Positions 22,191 to 33,659 of a stretch of DNA of 64,000 bases are shown here, piece by piece. The stretch spans positions 62,702,514 to 62,766,513 of the forward strand of contig OZ024823.1 in the NCBI GenBank assembly GCA_964016985.1, read 5' to 3'. The notes under the pieces were generated by a model that had not been told where the DNA came from, did no database searches, and worked only from the letters and a program-made list of their open reading frames with translations. This DNA is from Anodontia alba (taxonomy: Eukaryota > Mollusca > Bivalvia > Lucinida > Lucinidae). The position numbers were made by a program, and so were the translations under genes. Within the stretch, counting starts at the first letter, position 1. Each line of letters begins with the position of its first letter.

Positions 22191-22785
22191 TATAGAGATA
22201 ATAAGTCCTACGTAGGAGTTACTAACACCTATGTAGGAGTTAGTAAGTCCTACGTAGGACTTATTATCTCCTACGTAGGAGCTAGTAAGTCCTACGTAGG
22301 TGTTAGTAAGTCTAACGTAGGTATTTGTAAGTCCTACGCAGGTGTCATCATCACCTACGTATCCGTTACTATCTGCTACGTAGGACTCATTATTTCCTAC
22401 GTAGAACTTACTATCTCCAATGTAGGACTTAAATGTTGTTTACACCTGGCACTAGGACGCTTCCATAGTAAGTCCTACGTAGGACTTAGCTATCTCCTAC
22501 GTAGGATTTAGTAACTTATATGTAGGTACTAGTAAGTCCTACGTAGGACTTATTATCTCCTGCGTAGGGGTTAGTAACTCCTACATAGGACTTATTATCT
22601 CCTACGTAGGTGTTAGTAATTCCTAGGTAAGTGTTTGTAAGTCCTACGTAGGAGTTATTATCTCTTACGTATGTGTTATTAAGTCCTACGGAGAAGTTAT
22701 TATCTTCTACGTAGGTGTTAATAAGTCCTGTGTAGGGGTTATTATCTCCTACGTAGGAATTACTATCTCCTACAAAGCTCAGTAG
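22191..22785 (-). repeat. CTACGTAG 21-bp array, inverted block 3
   Basis: About 25 further units. From about 22232 the spacers appear as their reverse complements (GTTAGTAAGTCC, CTTATTATCTCC), so this block is inverted relative to blocks 1 and 2. Some units in the middle (22320-22480) are degenerate. It ends 30 bp before the globin splice donor at 22814-22815. Confidence 0.93.
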
Positions 22786-22815
22786 GTGTAATAAGGTAAA
22801 ACAATTCATACATAC

Positions 22816-23047
22816 CCAAAGCATATTAGCACAAAATCCCTCAACCCGACCATGAATAAGCCCTGCATTATGTAACACACCTAATATACAGTCTACATTT
22901 TCTATATTAGTAATTGTTTCATCAATCACTCCCATCACTGTTCCGCCATGCTTTTCTAAAGCTTCGCTCGTTCTCAATTCATCTTCAGTCTTCAAGTTTC
23001 TAAACTTTTTAAACAATTGCTTTATGTCTTCGTGCCTCTTGAACATC
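22816..23047 (-). CDS. Globin gene, middle exon (C to early G helix)
   Basis: The 232-nt exon encodes 77 codons preceded by one base that completes the previous codon. It starts MFKRHEDIKQLFKKF, which holds the CD1 phenylalanine. EALEKHG holds the distal His (E7), and LHNAGLIHGRVEGF holds the proximal His (F8) that binds haem iron. The exon ends at ANMLW. Minus-strand borders are strong: acceptor ATTTTGCAG before 23047 (phase 2, the canonical B12.2 intron) and donor GGTATGTATG after TGG (phase 0, G7.0). Length and spacing are normal for an intracellular oxygen-binding globin. It continues into 10113-10274; the exon for helices A-B was not found up to 64000. The frame stays open past the donor into the CTACGTAG array for a further ~100 codons, which I consider intronic. 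Confidence 0.94.
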
Positions 23048-23273
23048 CTGCAAAATAGAAAATGAAATTCAAATCTATCACGTTCTGTTGAACCAGTACT
23101 TTAAGATAAGGTCAAGAGTTCGTATTTCTAAGAAACTATAAGACACATGTAAATGATAAATATATTCAAACAAATTTACGTGAGCTTATTTGATGATAGT
23201 GAATATATTTTGATAACAAATATATTTACATCAGCTCATGACAAATTACTTTATAATTTGAGTAAATTAATAT
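23048..23273 (-). other. Start of upstream globin intron (B12.2)
   Basis: Minus-strand acceptor ATTTTCTATTTTGCAG is adjacent to 23047. No further exon recognised here. The intron extends at least this far and perhaps beyond the window. Confidence 0.7.
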
Positions 23274-23508
23274 TTAAGGGTACTAGATACACCTGGTAGA
23301 ACTTCAAGCATTTTATAAGGGAGAGAAACTTTGGGACGCCTTCCTTCCTCTCCTGCATACCAAGTCCCTTCTGAAAAGAGGTCTACTCTTAAAGAAAAGA
23401 ATTTGTCCTCTTGGGAGCATTGGCATTTCCATTTAGATTATACCCAGAAGGGAGACAAACCAATTTGATAGAGTTGTCTCTCTTGAAAGTGTATCAATTC
23501 CTCTTAAG
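23274..23508 (+). mobile_element. F3 fold-back element copy
   Basis: TTAAGGGTACTAGATACACC at the left pairs with GTGTATCAATTCCTCTTAAG at the right. The internal CCCTTCTGAAAAGAGGTCTA and CCCAGAAGGGAGACAAACC are characteristic. Confidence 0.85.
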
Positions 23509-23904
23509 CAGAACTTCTATCTGATAATCGAACAAACTAGCCACCCCATCTCTCACATTATGGGCTGTCTGTTCTACTCGTTTGCCAATCCGAGTATCGT
23601 TTGTTTGAATGTCGCTTTGGTTGTGGGAAATGCTCCGTTCATTAATATCCCTAGCTCATCCTCGACGTTCCACCGTTGAGCCTAAAGTAGATTGGGGTGC
23701 CCTTGGTGATATACAGCGGCATTAAGTGTGCACGACTGTGCATATGCACATACCAGCATACTATTATAACACAAGTGATGTTTAAAGGGCCGAAGAATTA
23801 AAAAAAGCGCTATTACCATGTAACTGACTAGCCCAATATTACGCTTGACTAGCCCAAATGACATTGCAATCACTGAAACATGACAAGTAGGTCAAAATAT
23901 AAGT
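23509..23904. other. No gene seen
   Basis: No exon recognised; the 63-codon minus frame at 23682-23873 has no motif. Confidence 0.45.
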
Positions 23905-24235
23905 GAAGATACCTAGGAAATGCCACAATTACGAAGCACAGCACTCACGAGGCACCAAAGGAAGGAGAGATGAGGAACAAATAAAGACTACACAGACGCC
24001 ATGTATGAAACCAAAGACGACGCACAAAGAAATAAAAGAAGAACTGCAACAGAGAAACTGCCTTAGAACGGTCAGGAGGAAAACTGCTGGGGAGGTGGGG
24101 GGGATGGGGCTTAAACTAGTTTTACTCGCGGGAAACATTATCCTTAATTCTGCTGCAGCTCCAAATTACAAATATATGTTCAGTCCGCATAGGGGTCCTC
24201 AACACTGCATACTGTTGGTTGGCCTCATCATCAGG
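23905..24235 (-). mobile_element. Diverged F1 3' tail (third subfamily)
   Basis: Minus-strand tail with the blocks AAATGCCACAATTACGAAGC, GAAACTGCCTTAGAACGGTC and TTCAGTCCGCATAGGGG in the same order as A and B tails but otherwise diverged. It includes a G-rich run at 24092-24108. No RT coding part. Confidence 0.65.
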
Positions 24236-25069
24236 ATCCCGATGATTTAATAGGACCAAGATATGATAAAGTAAGGTGGTGCTTGCAAATAAACAGAAAA
24301 AGGTCAGTAAGATAAAAGCGTAATTAATTGTGCGAAATACTTAATGAAATTCCTTGGTTTTAAACATATACTTAAACTAAGATTATGAGAATATGTGTTC
24401 AGGACCACCACTTTACATGGTTTGATCATGCTGTTGCAGAAAAAGATCTTGTCGCATTTTTATTTTATTAGATATATTAAAGGAAGCTTTTGTCTAAAGT
24501 AGAACCAGTTTGCATCCTGTGTTATAAATTTTCATTTAATGTAATGTCTTCTAACTAATTACCTTAAGCGGTTAAGTCCAACCTATATGCCATAACTATT
24601 GCGCTACGTTAATGAGGAAGTCAGTCCAACACGTTTATACAATTATATTAAAACAAAGTAAAAATATTAATTCATCGACTCTTGTTTGAATACTTTCTCT
24701 CTAGGTCTCATTTAAATGGAGTTGCAATAAGAAATCATCCATGCAATTCCGAATCCGCACTTAAGGAAAACCGCACTAGGCGCGACCCGTGTGTCTTTCA
24801 CCAATCACACCCACTAGCCACTACCATTAAACTGCTGCAGAAACTCTATAAAAATGTTTTTGCCATTTCTGGAAAGGAATCAACTTGAAAAAAAAAAAAA
24901 GAAAATGCTCGCCTTGGGAGCAAGCACTTTCTTCCTAAAGTAGAAGCCAGGAAAGCAGACAAGAAGTTAGAAAAGATGTGAAATGGCTAATCATTTAGCA
25001 AAGGTATCTAGTCCGTAACTATTGATCAACAAACCCGTAGTCTAATGCGAGAAACGCTGCTAGAAGTGC
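24236..25069. other. Unassigned; one member of a direct repeat
   Basis: GTCTTTCACCAATCACACCC plus the following CTACCATTAAA...CTGCAG at 24779-24845 recurs in direct orientation at 26062-26125, flanking the left arm of the fold-back. The rest is unrecognised. Confidence 0.5.
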
Positions 25070-27065
25070 AGGAAAGGTGGATCCAGGCATCCCCCTCCTG
25101 CACTACTGCGGGACCTTCCGCAGAAAAAATCAGGCAAAAATAAGGAAAATTTTTTTACGATTATTCCTCGCAATTATTTTTATTATTATTATTATTTCCG
25201 CGTTTTTTTTTTTTTTGTTTTTTTTTTTTGTTTTTTTTTTTTGTTTGTTTGTTTTTTTGTTTGTTTGTTTTTTGTGTTTTTTTTCGTTTTTTTTTTTTTT
25301 TTTTTTTTTGTTTTTGTTTTTTTCCCGCAAATTGTTTTTATATTTCCGTGAATTTCTTTTTCACATCTCCCAGGAAAAATCAGGCAAAAAACGATTTACG
25401 ATTTATGATTATTCAGGAACCTCCCTTTCATAAGTTATTATACACCAACATCCCCAAAAATAGCGGGCAAAATAGTCCTTTGAAGCATCATAAAAATTTA
25501 GAAGGAAGTGCCGCTGAGAAAAATCGAGCGAAAAATGTTTCACCTGTCAAACCCAGAACAGGTATTTTCTAAAACTCGTTTTTATATTATCATACACCAA
25601 CATAGTATGTCTAAAAGTTGTTTTATGCAGAATACAAATTTAGAAGGTTTGTGTACTCTATAACAAAACAAGAAAGGCTAATTTTCTTCCTGTTCTTTTC
25701 ATAGTGTGTTCTACTTGTGAGGTGACATACAAAGTGTTTTGTAATCAGCAAGTGATATTGATGTTAAAGAGCTCCACATAAAAAGTGCAAAAGCCGTGTA
25801 TTGTCCACGGTACGTTTAACCTCAGTACTGGGTAGAATTCTTTACACACGCGTCCCAGTACGGAGAGAATCACCCGCCCTTTCTAAAGCCACCGCAACAT
25901 GTTGGCTCGCAACCCACACTAGAAGAGTCACCTTTAACCCCATTGCCCCGTCATGGGGGCAAGCACTTTCTTCTTTATTCCAATCGAAATCGTAGACAGA
26001 AGTCGAGGTAAGGCAAGTCAGTGCGATTGGTTACGGACCCACAGGGAGATTTCTATTATGCGCGCGACCCATGTGTCTTTCACCAATCACACCCAGCTAG
26101 TCACTACCATTAAACAGCTGCAGCAGGCGTCATCACACGGACAGATGAGACATACCATGCACCAGCCACGACCCAACAGACGATCGTTGGTTTGTGGTAT
26201 ATACAAGTGACCTTTCCTGGTTGAAAAATAAACGGTATGTAAATTTACATATTCATCTGGGAGAAAGATCTTGGTCATTGGGTGAGGAGGTTGAAAACCT
26301 AGGTAAGTGCTATTGTGGCCACATTTTTTGCTGAGATTTCCATGAAATATCTGTCTTGATGAAATCTCAGCGGAGATCAACATCAGATCATCTGAGATAA
26401 GAAAAGCAGTTGTTGGATTATTTGAAGGAAATTCTAAAAAATAGTTTTAAGGGAGGTAATTCTTACAGTCGCAGTTTCTATGATAAAAAAATGGTGGTAA
26501 ATTCGAGAAGCTACTTTGGGAGAATTTGAATAAAGTATTGTCTCTTTCCCCACAAAAAAACTGGAAAACTCATTAAAATTCCGGAAATTAAATATAAAAT
26601 TTATCAATAATATCATTATTAATTTAAACCAACCGCAGCAAGTTTTTATCATTTTCTTGTTTTTGAGGCTAATTCGTTCTTTTAGTAGTATAGATAATTT
26701 GTGTTTTCACTTCACAAATAGAACACACTATGACAAGAACAGGAAGAAAATTAGCCTTTCTTGTTTTGTTTTAGAATATACTAACCTTCTAAATTTTTAT
26801 TCTGCATAAAAAAACTATTAGACAAGCTATGTTGGTGTATAATATAATTTTGCCTGAGTTTTGCCCGATTTTTCCTGAGGAAATATTAAGAAAATTCGTG
26901 GAAATATATATATAAAAAAAATCGCGGAAATATAAAAAAAAAATCGCGGAAATATAAAACAAAAGTTGCGAGGTATAATCGTAAAAAATTTTGCCTGATT
27001 TTTCTGAGGAAGGTCCCGCAGTAGTGAAGGACGGGGGATGCCCGGATTCCTCTTTCCTGAACTAC
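25070..27065. repeat. Large fold-back repeat with two inverted arms
   Basis: Left arm, about 25070-25730: CATCCCCCTCCTGCACTACT, CGGGACCTTCCGCAG, ACACCAACATAGTATGTC, CTAATTTTCTTCCTGTTCTT. The right arm, about 26705-27065, repeats these blocks as reverse complements in the opposite order. The left arm is enlarged by a T-rich tract. The ~970-bp middle contains part of the direct repeat noted at 24779. No transposase frame found. Confidence 0.85.
25200..25323. repeat. Poly-T / TTTG tract
   Basis: About 120 bases of T runs broken by single G or GTTTG. The Phe/Val/Cys- or Lys-rich frames here are artefacts. Confidence 0.97.
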
Positions 27066-27448
27066 TGCTGCTTTCTCGTGCAGCATGTCTACCCAGGGAG
27101 TAAAATCTGGCTGTAAGCGCAAAGAGAAGGCTCTGGTCTGATCACGCGAATGCGCAAGTTGGTCAAGACCTTTGTTGCCCCCACGGCATAAAGGCATTTT
27201 CTCGTGATGGAAAACACATGTAAAGCGGGACTTGATCTGGTGCGTCGCAGTTCGTGTATCTCACAAGCTCAGTTTTTAGTGTAACAAATCATATGGAAGG
27301 GTAAACAATGATGTCTGTCAGGCAGCGTCCCCTGATAGGACAGTACATCAATCAGCTGAGTATAATAGTTTCATGTAGAAATATCATTGTTGGAAAGGGG
27401 TCATGCCTATGACCAAGGACACATCATACTGTTTGACTTTTGGTAACT
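27066..27448. other. No gene seen
   Basis: Unique-looking sequence between the fold-back and the minisatellite. Confidence 0.45.
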
Positions 27449-27784
27449 CGTAAATCACTGAAGCCAAGGAACACATAAGGGTTATATAATCGTAAATCAC
27501 TGAAGCCAAGGAACACATTAGGGTTATATAATCGTAAATCACTGAAGCCAAGGAACACATAAGGGTTACATAATCATAAATCACTGAAGCCAAGGAACAC
27601 ATAAGGGTTATATAATCGTAAATCACTGAAGCCAAGGAACACATAAGGGTTATATAATCGTATATCACTGAAGCCAAGGAACACATAAGGGTTATATAAT
27701 CGTAAATCACTGAAGCCAAGGAAGACATAAGGGTTATATAATCGTAAATCACTGAAGCCAAGGAAGACATAAGGGTTATATAAT
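27449..27784. repeat. 42-bp minisatellite, 8 units
   Basis: Eight consecutive 42-bp units beginning CGTAAATCACTGAAGCCAAG and ending GGGTTATATAAT, differing at only a few positions (for example CATAAATC at 27575, GAAGACAT in the last two). 42 is a multiple of three, so the minus strand keeps an open frame reading repeated SLASVIYDYITLM. I regard this as non-coding. Confidence 0.97.
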
Positions 27785-28462
27785 CCAGTTACCCTGCCCT
27801 GTTGGCTGTATAAATAAACGACATAATGAAATGTGATCCTCGAATAGATTGTTCCATATCTCTTTAGTAAAATAAATTATAGAATGCATTAAGAAAGAGG
27901 CTGGGGTTAGTTTAATAGTTTAAATGATCTGAATTACTACTATTAAAATCGGTTCTTTCCTTACAAGGAAATGCACAAGGTCAGACGGATATTTAGGTCA
28001 TGGTTAGGAGTGAGACTTTGCCTAATTTTTCTGGCCGCTTCTGTTTTTATAGTATGTAACTGTCTTCTATTTCAGGGGAATAACTGTCCTATACATAGCT
28101 TCTATAATTATTTATATATATATTGTTCTTATGATTTTCTCCTACTTTTAGATTTAAGGATTCTCAACATTAGATTGAGTCTTTCGTCGGGCTCATCGTG
28201 GTCCTGTTTGTGGTTTTCTTGCGTTTTGGCTTCAGATTGCCTTTGAGCCATTTACTTTGTTTCATCATAGTGTTTTTTATTGTATGTGTTTTACTGTGAT
28301 GTTTCACAGATGAGGTAGAGGTACATATTTGTAATTTGAATGTTACAAATATACTAGTATGTTCGGTATGCATGATTTTGTAACATCCAGGAATGGTTTA
28401 TTGTCTCAGGAAACGAACAAATCGAAGGGTTAATATGTTCGACGATACGACTGACATGCAGT
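27785..28462. other. No gene seen
   Basis: A hydrophobic 91-codon plus frame at 27971-28246 has no family resemblance or splice context; unsupported. Confidence 0.4.
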
Positions 28463-30262
28463 AAACAAGAGGCCCAGGGGACACGGCTCGCTCACCTGAG
28501 TGAAATAGCTACTGCAGATAGGCAGATGTTATGCAACATTTTTCCATTCCTGTCATTGCTACTAATGAAAGGATCATCATTTGAGCAGGTCTTGGTTTTG
28601 AAGAAGAAGAATTAGTTGTTGTTTTTTATTATCATTATTTTACCATATATGGGCATGACAGTCAACGGAGCATTTGAACAAACTCTCAATCACGTTTCAA
28701 CAAGAGGATCGACTTGAAACTTGGTGGAAATTGGTCAACTGATTTCTGAAGAGAAAGTGTTCAACAATATCATGATTTTTTACATGTATACAACATATGG
28801 GGCAAGTGAAGATACACCTCGCAGAATAAAATGTTGATTGTAACTTAAAGCTTTTGCTACTTCAATCATATATTGAAAGCTTTAGACATTTCACCTAGTT
28901 TTGCCTTTGTGTGTGTGTTCTTTGATCTCAAGGGTCATTCTTTTTATGATATAGTTATTTTCGATCTAGAGGTCATCCTGTTGCTACAGTGTACTCAAAT
29001 CGCCCAACAGTTTGGGTGGAGAAGTCAAAAATTGGTTTTTAAGAGGGCGGCTATATGGCGGCCATTTTGGATATCCAATCGGCAAGATTTTAGCTATTTT
29101 TCATCTATACGTCAACCTGTTGCTACATTGTAAGTTGCAACTTAATTCGCCTTGTGGTTTGCGAGAAGAGGTCCAAAACAGATTTTCAATATGGCGGCTG
29201 TGGCGGCCATCTTGGATTTCCGATCGACATGATTAGCTCATTTCGATCCTGAAGTTGTCCTGTTGCTACAGAGCAAGTTTCGGCTCAAATCCACCAAAGG
29301 TTTGGGAAGGGATGTCGAAAAACTGATTTTCAAGATGGCGGCTGTGGCAGCCATCTTGGATTTTTTATATCTCATCAATTTTAGCTATTTTGTGTCTACT
29401 AGGTGCCCCGATGCTCCTCATCAAGTTTCAGCTCAACTGGATCATTATCTTTAGCGGAGATGTCCAAAATATGAATTCTCAACATGTTTCTATATAAATG
29501 TATACGGCCCATACAAATGCATGGGAAAGCAAATTTGACCTTGCCGTAAGAAGGTCAAACGTCAACGTAGGACCATCATTTTAACAATTTTGGTAGACCT
29601 CCCGTCCCCGATGATTTGTGCAAAGATTAGGCCCCAGCGCTTATTTAGTTCTGGAGAAAAAGATTTTTAAAGGTTTTTACCATATCTGGGCATGGCGGCC
29701 ATCTTGGTAAATGGACCGCGACTATTTTAACAATCTTTCGTTCCCCTGCCGCAAGGAGGCTACATTTGAAATTTGAGCAACATTGGCCCAGAGGCTTCAG
29801 AGGAGAAGTTGTTTGAAATTCTCAACATTTTTCCCATACAAATGTATGGGCCCATACAAACGCATAGGGAAGCAAACTTGACCTCGCCATGAAAAGGTCA
29901 AACGTCAATGTAGGGCCATCATTTTAGCAACTTTAGTACACCTCCCGTTCCCGATGAGTTATGCAAAGATTCAGCCCCAAGGTATCCTCGATTCTGGAGA
30001 AGAAGATTGTAAAGGTCTTTACCGTATATGGGCATGGCGGCCAGCTTAGTCAACGGACCGCAACCATTTTAGCAATCTTTCGATCCCCCAGCCTAAGGAG
30101 GCTCCATATGAAATTTGAGCTAAATTGGCTCAGCGGCTTCAGAGGAGGTCGTTTGAAAATGTCAACGGATGCACGGATGGACGAACGGACGGACGACGAA
30201 CAAAAAGTGATCACTATAGCTCATCCTGAGCATAGCTCTAGTAAGCTAAAGATATCAGAGGA
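28463..30262 (+). mobile_element. F4 element, near-complete copy
   Basis: Starts ACAAGAGGCCCAGGGG with CGCTCACCTGAG at about 28489, and ends with a GGACGAACGGACGGACGACG tract and TATAGCTCATCCTGAGCATAG to about 30255. The interior has several degenerate units with GGCGGCCATTTTGG or GGCGGCCATCTTGG (about 29056, 29203, 29345, 29690, 30036). No conserved long frame; open frames are chance translations. Many bivalve genomes carry this kind of repeat. Confidence 0.8.
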
Positions 30263-30861
30263 ACAAGAATAGATCCTTGGGGGACTCAAGCTTCTACTAT
30301 ATCCCCATTAATATCCGCCCGTGATCTACAATAGAAAGTTGATAGACAGCTAGCAAAACATTCAAGAACATCCTCGGAATATTTTTACCCATGACGTGAC
30401 GTAAACCTTTAAGCCTTTGTGCCAGACACCGTCAAAGGTCGTACTTCTCTAAAATTATGTGTGCGAATCTCTTTTGACAAATCCTGACTGAAACGGGTAA
30501 AAGCATTCGGCTGCGTAAAGACATAACTGTATGGTCCTTGTGAATATAACGTTCTATTACACTTATTGGTCAAGTCATTTGTTTGAACATATTTTAAGGT
30601 CTTGCTTCATATCAACTCAAAGGAGTGTTGTGTCCACTCAAGATTAAGTAAAGCTTTGTTTACATTACTACTCATTTTAACACTTGAAATATTGCTGGAA
30701 GGTCGTTATAGATACAGTAATTGTTTACAAATTTTCCAAAATAATCTGGGATTACTGACTTCAGAAAACAATAGTAGATCAGTATTATCAATCTTGCTTA
30801 AACTTTCATATGCTCTCAACTACATTATTTTTTAAGGGCCAATAATAACTTATGTTTTTTA
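30263..30861. other. No gene seen
   Basis: AT-rich unique DNA; the 77-codon frame at 30602-30835 lacks motifs. Confidence 0.45.
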
Positions 30862-31022
30862 AAAGGGACTTGGTACATCTAGAGAGTTTCCGCCATTTTA
30901 TACAAGGCTGATTTTTAATGGCTTCCTGTTTGCTTCCTTGTACGCCAACTACCTTCTGAAAAGTAGTCTACTCTGAAATGAAAGCAAATACGTCTCCCTT
31001 GGAAGTGCATCCATCCTATTAA
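30862..31022 (+). mobile_element. Short F3 copy
   Basis: AAAAGGGACTTGGTACATCT and TTTCCGCCATTTTATACAAG at the left, CCCTTGGAAGTGCATCCATC at the right. The centre is shortened. Confidence 0.7.
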
Positions 31023-31625
31023 ACTGCTAGAAATGCACTTTCGTTTCCTGATTTCCTAGTTTCCTAATCAGATTCGTTACACGGATGACCATTAGGTTTG
31101 ATAGTAACTGCCGTACTGGAAATGGATCGGTTGCTGACTCGTGGGTCGGGGTAGGGGTGGGGGGGGGGGCTGGGAGTAACTAAAGGATTTTTGTGGTAGG
31201 GACGTGTGACTGGGATGTTGGAATCCTCCCTCTACCCCCACCCCACCTCATCCCTATTCATATTAGAAATCTGAAACAGTATTCCTATTCATATAATTCG
31301 AGATAAAATCTGATGCATTTTTGGAATTAAAAGTATTTGGCAAGTGTTTAGTGGTCAGTGTTGGTATTTCTACAGACTGCAGACTGATATTTTTTCCTAT
31401 TGACTGAAGCTTTTGTTTTGGAGAAAAGCTGAGAAAACTGGTCTGCTGCCTTGATTCTGGCGATAAGGGAGCTATTGATATAATGAGCATATTGAAAAGC
31501 AGGGTTAATCATATAATGTGTGTTACTGAAAATGATACCTAATCAGATAATCTCAGAGCAGAAAAGTATACCTATTCCAGCGGCACATCCCCATACTGGC
31601 AGTCAAGGGATGTTACCCGTCCCGC
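31023..31625. other. No gene seen; G-rich run
   Basis: A G run lies at about 31150-31170. A 75-codon Ser/Asn-rich minus frame at 31263-31490 has no splice evidence or family match. Confidence 0.4.
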
Positions 31626-31682
31626 CAGCTCCCCACCCCCCCCCCCTTCCCCCCCCCCCCCCCCCCCCCACACACACACACA
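31626..31682. repeat. Poly-C tract with CA tail
   Basis: C runs broken by TT, followed by (CA)n. Confidence 0.97.
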
Positions 31683-33192
31683 GAGCCCCACTTCCATACT
31701 CGTATATGTTAGCAATTTTATAACTAGAAAATGGTAGTATGAAACGATCTGCAACACTGCTAAATTAGTAGGTGTTTTTCCTATGTCCTAAAAGTGTTAG
31801 CTTTTACAAAAGGCTTGGTCTACTCTAAGCGTGAAAGCTAATACTTGGTTATAATAACGTTGAGTAGTACATGACGAGTTGCATTAGACCAGTCCATAAC
31901 CTTTCATAAAGTGCTTCCGGTGCAATGACAAACTCTATGATTGTCTACGCCTAGACACAAACCAGATCGTTTAAGATAATGAGTGTTCAGTATAATGCGC
32001 TTGCTCTTAGCTAGAATTCCTAAACTCAAAGGTCTATCCTTATCATTTCTTCTCTTTCCTTGGAGAACAATACTGCTATCAAATTAGTCACTTAGAATAA
32101 ATAGCTTATTTCCCTCAGAAATCAGTAAAATGTACCGTTGCTTTTCTCACAGCGAAGATTGTGATCAGGTGTCGCATTCGCGTAATACAGTAAATGGCTC
32201 TGCTTTTCGCTTTATAGTGTCCTAGTGTATCTAGACGACAAGGACGACAATGACCAAATTGCGTACATGCGCAGTTTGAATCGGATCTTCGCTGTCCGTG
32301 TATGTAATAATGTAGCTTTAGCTGGACATCGGGCTAAAGTTTCTAAAAGGAAATCTATAAACGTTGCTTGAATGTACGATCAATAAGCCTTAAATAAAAC
32401 AGTTTGTATTATTTAATCAGAACATATGAGATGCGCGGCAAAACAAAATGTTCCTTCGGATATAAGCACCTAGCAAAGACTTAGAATAGCCTGCGCATTG
32501 GGGCAATCTGATGAAAGTATTCGCTGGGCACTCCGTTGATAGAGAAGGATTCAAGTACAGCGAATAATCTGATTGTACAGTTTCTTGCCTAGCAGCTCAT
32601 GTAACGAGGCTTCGAAGTAATGAGGAGGGCTTCGTACAAACGTGAAATGGACCGAACCTGGTTAGTCTTTACAAACTCTCTAGATACTGTAAAATCTATC
32701 TATACGTCCTGTTTTGTCTGCCGGAGACACATGACGATTTTCCCAGCAGGCTGATCTGGAACTGTGTGCATATGCGCAAAGACCTCTTTTTACTTGGTGC
32801 AGACTATCTGGTATATGCTAAAGCACTCAACAGTTATTGTAAATTACCATTATTTATCCTAAATATTCATACAGACATACCTAGGCAGAACGCGGCTCCT
32901 GATCAAAGTCTCCGCTGTTTGGCATCCGTCCAGCAGTTACAGACAGATCAACAGTGTATAAAATGACATTGTCCAAATTTTAAGACAAGCGTGGAAAGGA
33001 ATTAAGTTATATCAATATTTAGGGTAAAAGCGACATTATTCGATCTGCAATTGCTGGGCTTGTCTCGGCTTTTTTTTTTTTTTTTTTGTCTCGGTATTGC
33101 ACTGATTCGAACAAGTGGAATTGCCCGTTAACAGGTTGGAAGTGGATGCATGGCTATAAGTCATAGACCAGTTCTAGACAGTTTTATTAGAT
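31683..33192. other. No gene seen; F6-like words
   Basis: Contains scattered F6-type words (GCTGATCTGGAACTGTGTGC near 32751; GCGCAGTTTGAATCGGATCTTCGCTGTCCG-like block near 32270) and a T run at 33071-33087. No exon supported. Confidence 0.4.
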
Positions 33193-33624
33193 TAAGGTGA
33201 ATGGATGCACCTGCTACATTTTCTGCCATTTTTAACATGGGAGGCAGTTTTGATACTTCCCGATTGTCTACCTGCTCATCAGTCCCCTTCTAAAATGAAA
33301 TAATTAATTCATTCCCTGGGGCTACTCTAAAAGGAAATACTTTGCTCCCCATAGAGCCTTTTCAGAAGGAAAGTAAATTCTTTCCTTTTAAAGTAGACCA
33401 GGGGGTGCATTCTTTCCTTTTACAGTAGACTCCTTTTCAGAAAGGGAACAAGTTCTATCCTTTTAGAGTAGTCCCAGGGGATGAATTAATTATTTCATTT
33501 AGAGAAGACCCCATTTCAGAAGGCGAGTAAAGTGTTTCCTTTTAAAGTATACTTTCAGAAGGGGGCAACACAATTTTGAAAGAAATGCATTCTCTGATGT
33601 GAAAGTATATCCGTTCCCTTTAAT
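33193..33624 (+). mobile_element. Long F3 copy with duplicated inner arms
   Basis: Left end ATTAAGGTGAATGGATGCAC, right end AAGTATATCCGTTCCCTTTA. Between them the paired blocks around TCTTTCCTTTTAAAGTAGAC and CCTTTTCAGAA recur several times in alternating orientation. This makes it almost twice the normal F3 length. Confidence 0.8.
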
Positions 33625-33659
33625 GACGTTGATAACGCAACAGCTATTCTGCCTTTTTT

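Larger units (their letters stand above)
10275..22815 (-). other. Globin intron (G7.0, phase 0), 12.5 kb
   Basis: Donor GGTATGTATG follows the TGG codon at 22816-22818, and the acceptor TTTTTCAG precedes 10274. The intron hosts F1 copies in both orientations, F2, F3 and F4 fragments, two MITE-like elements, the 1.1-kb tandem duplication and the CTACGTAG array beside the donor. It contains no other supported gene. Confidence 0.88.

Noticed and set aside
20797..22785. CRISPR array
   Set aside because: The DNA is eukaryotic, there are no unique spacers (the spacers are themselves repeated) and no cas genes.
25077..25433. Phe-rich 118-codon frame
   Set aside because: It is a translation of a poly-T tract inside the fold-back. 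Similar frames at 39304, 44907, 50339-50646 and 53881 have the same cause.
31263..31490. 75-codon Ser/Asn-rich minus-strand frame
   Set aside because: A second frame in the same stretch is equally open, there is no splice or family evidence, and composition alone is not enough.
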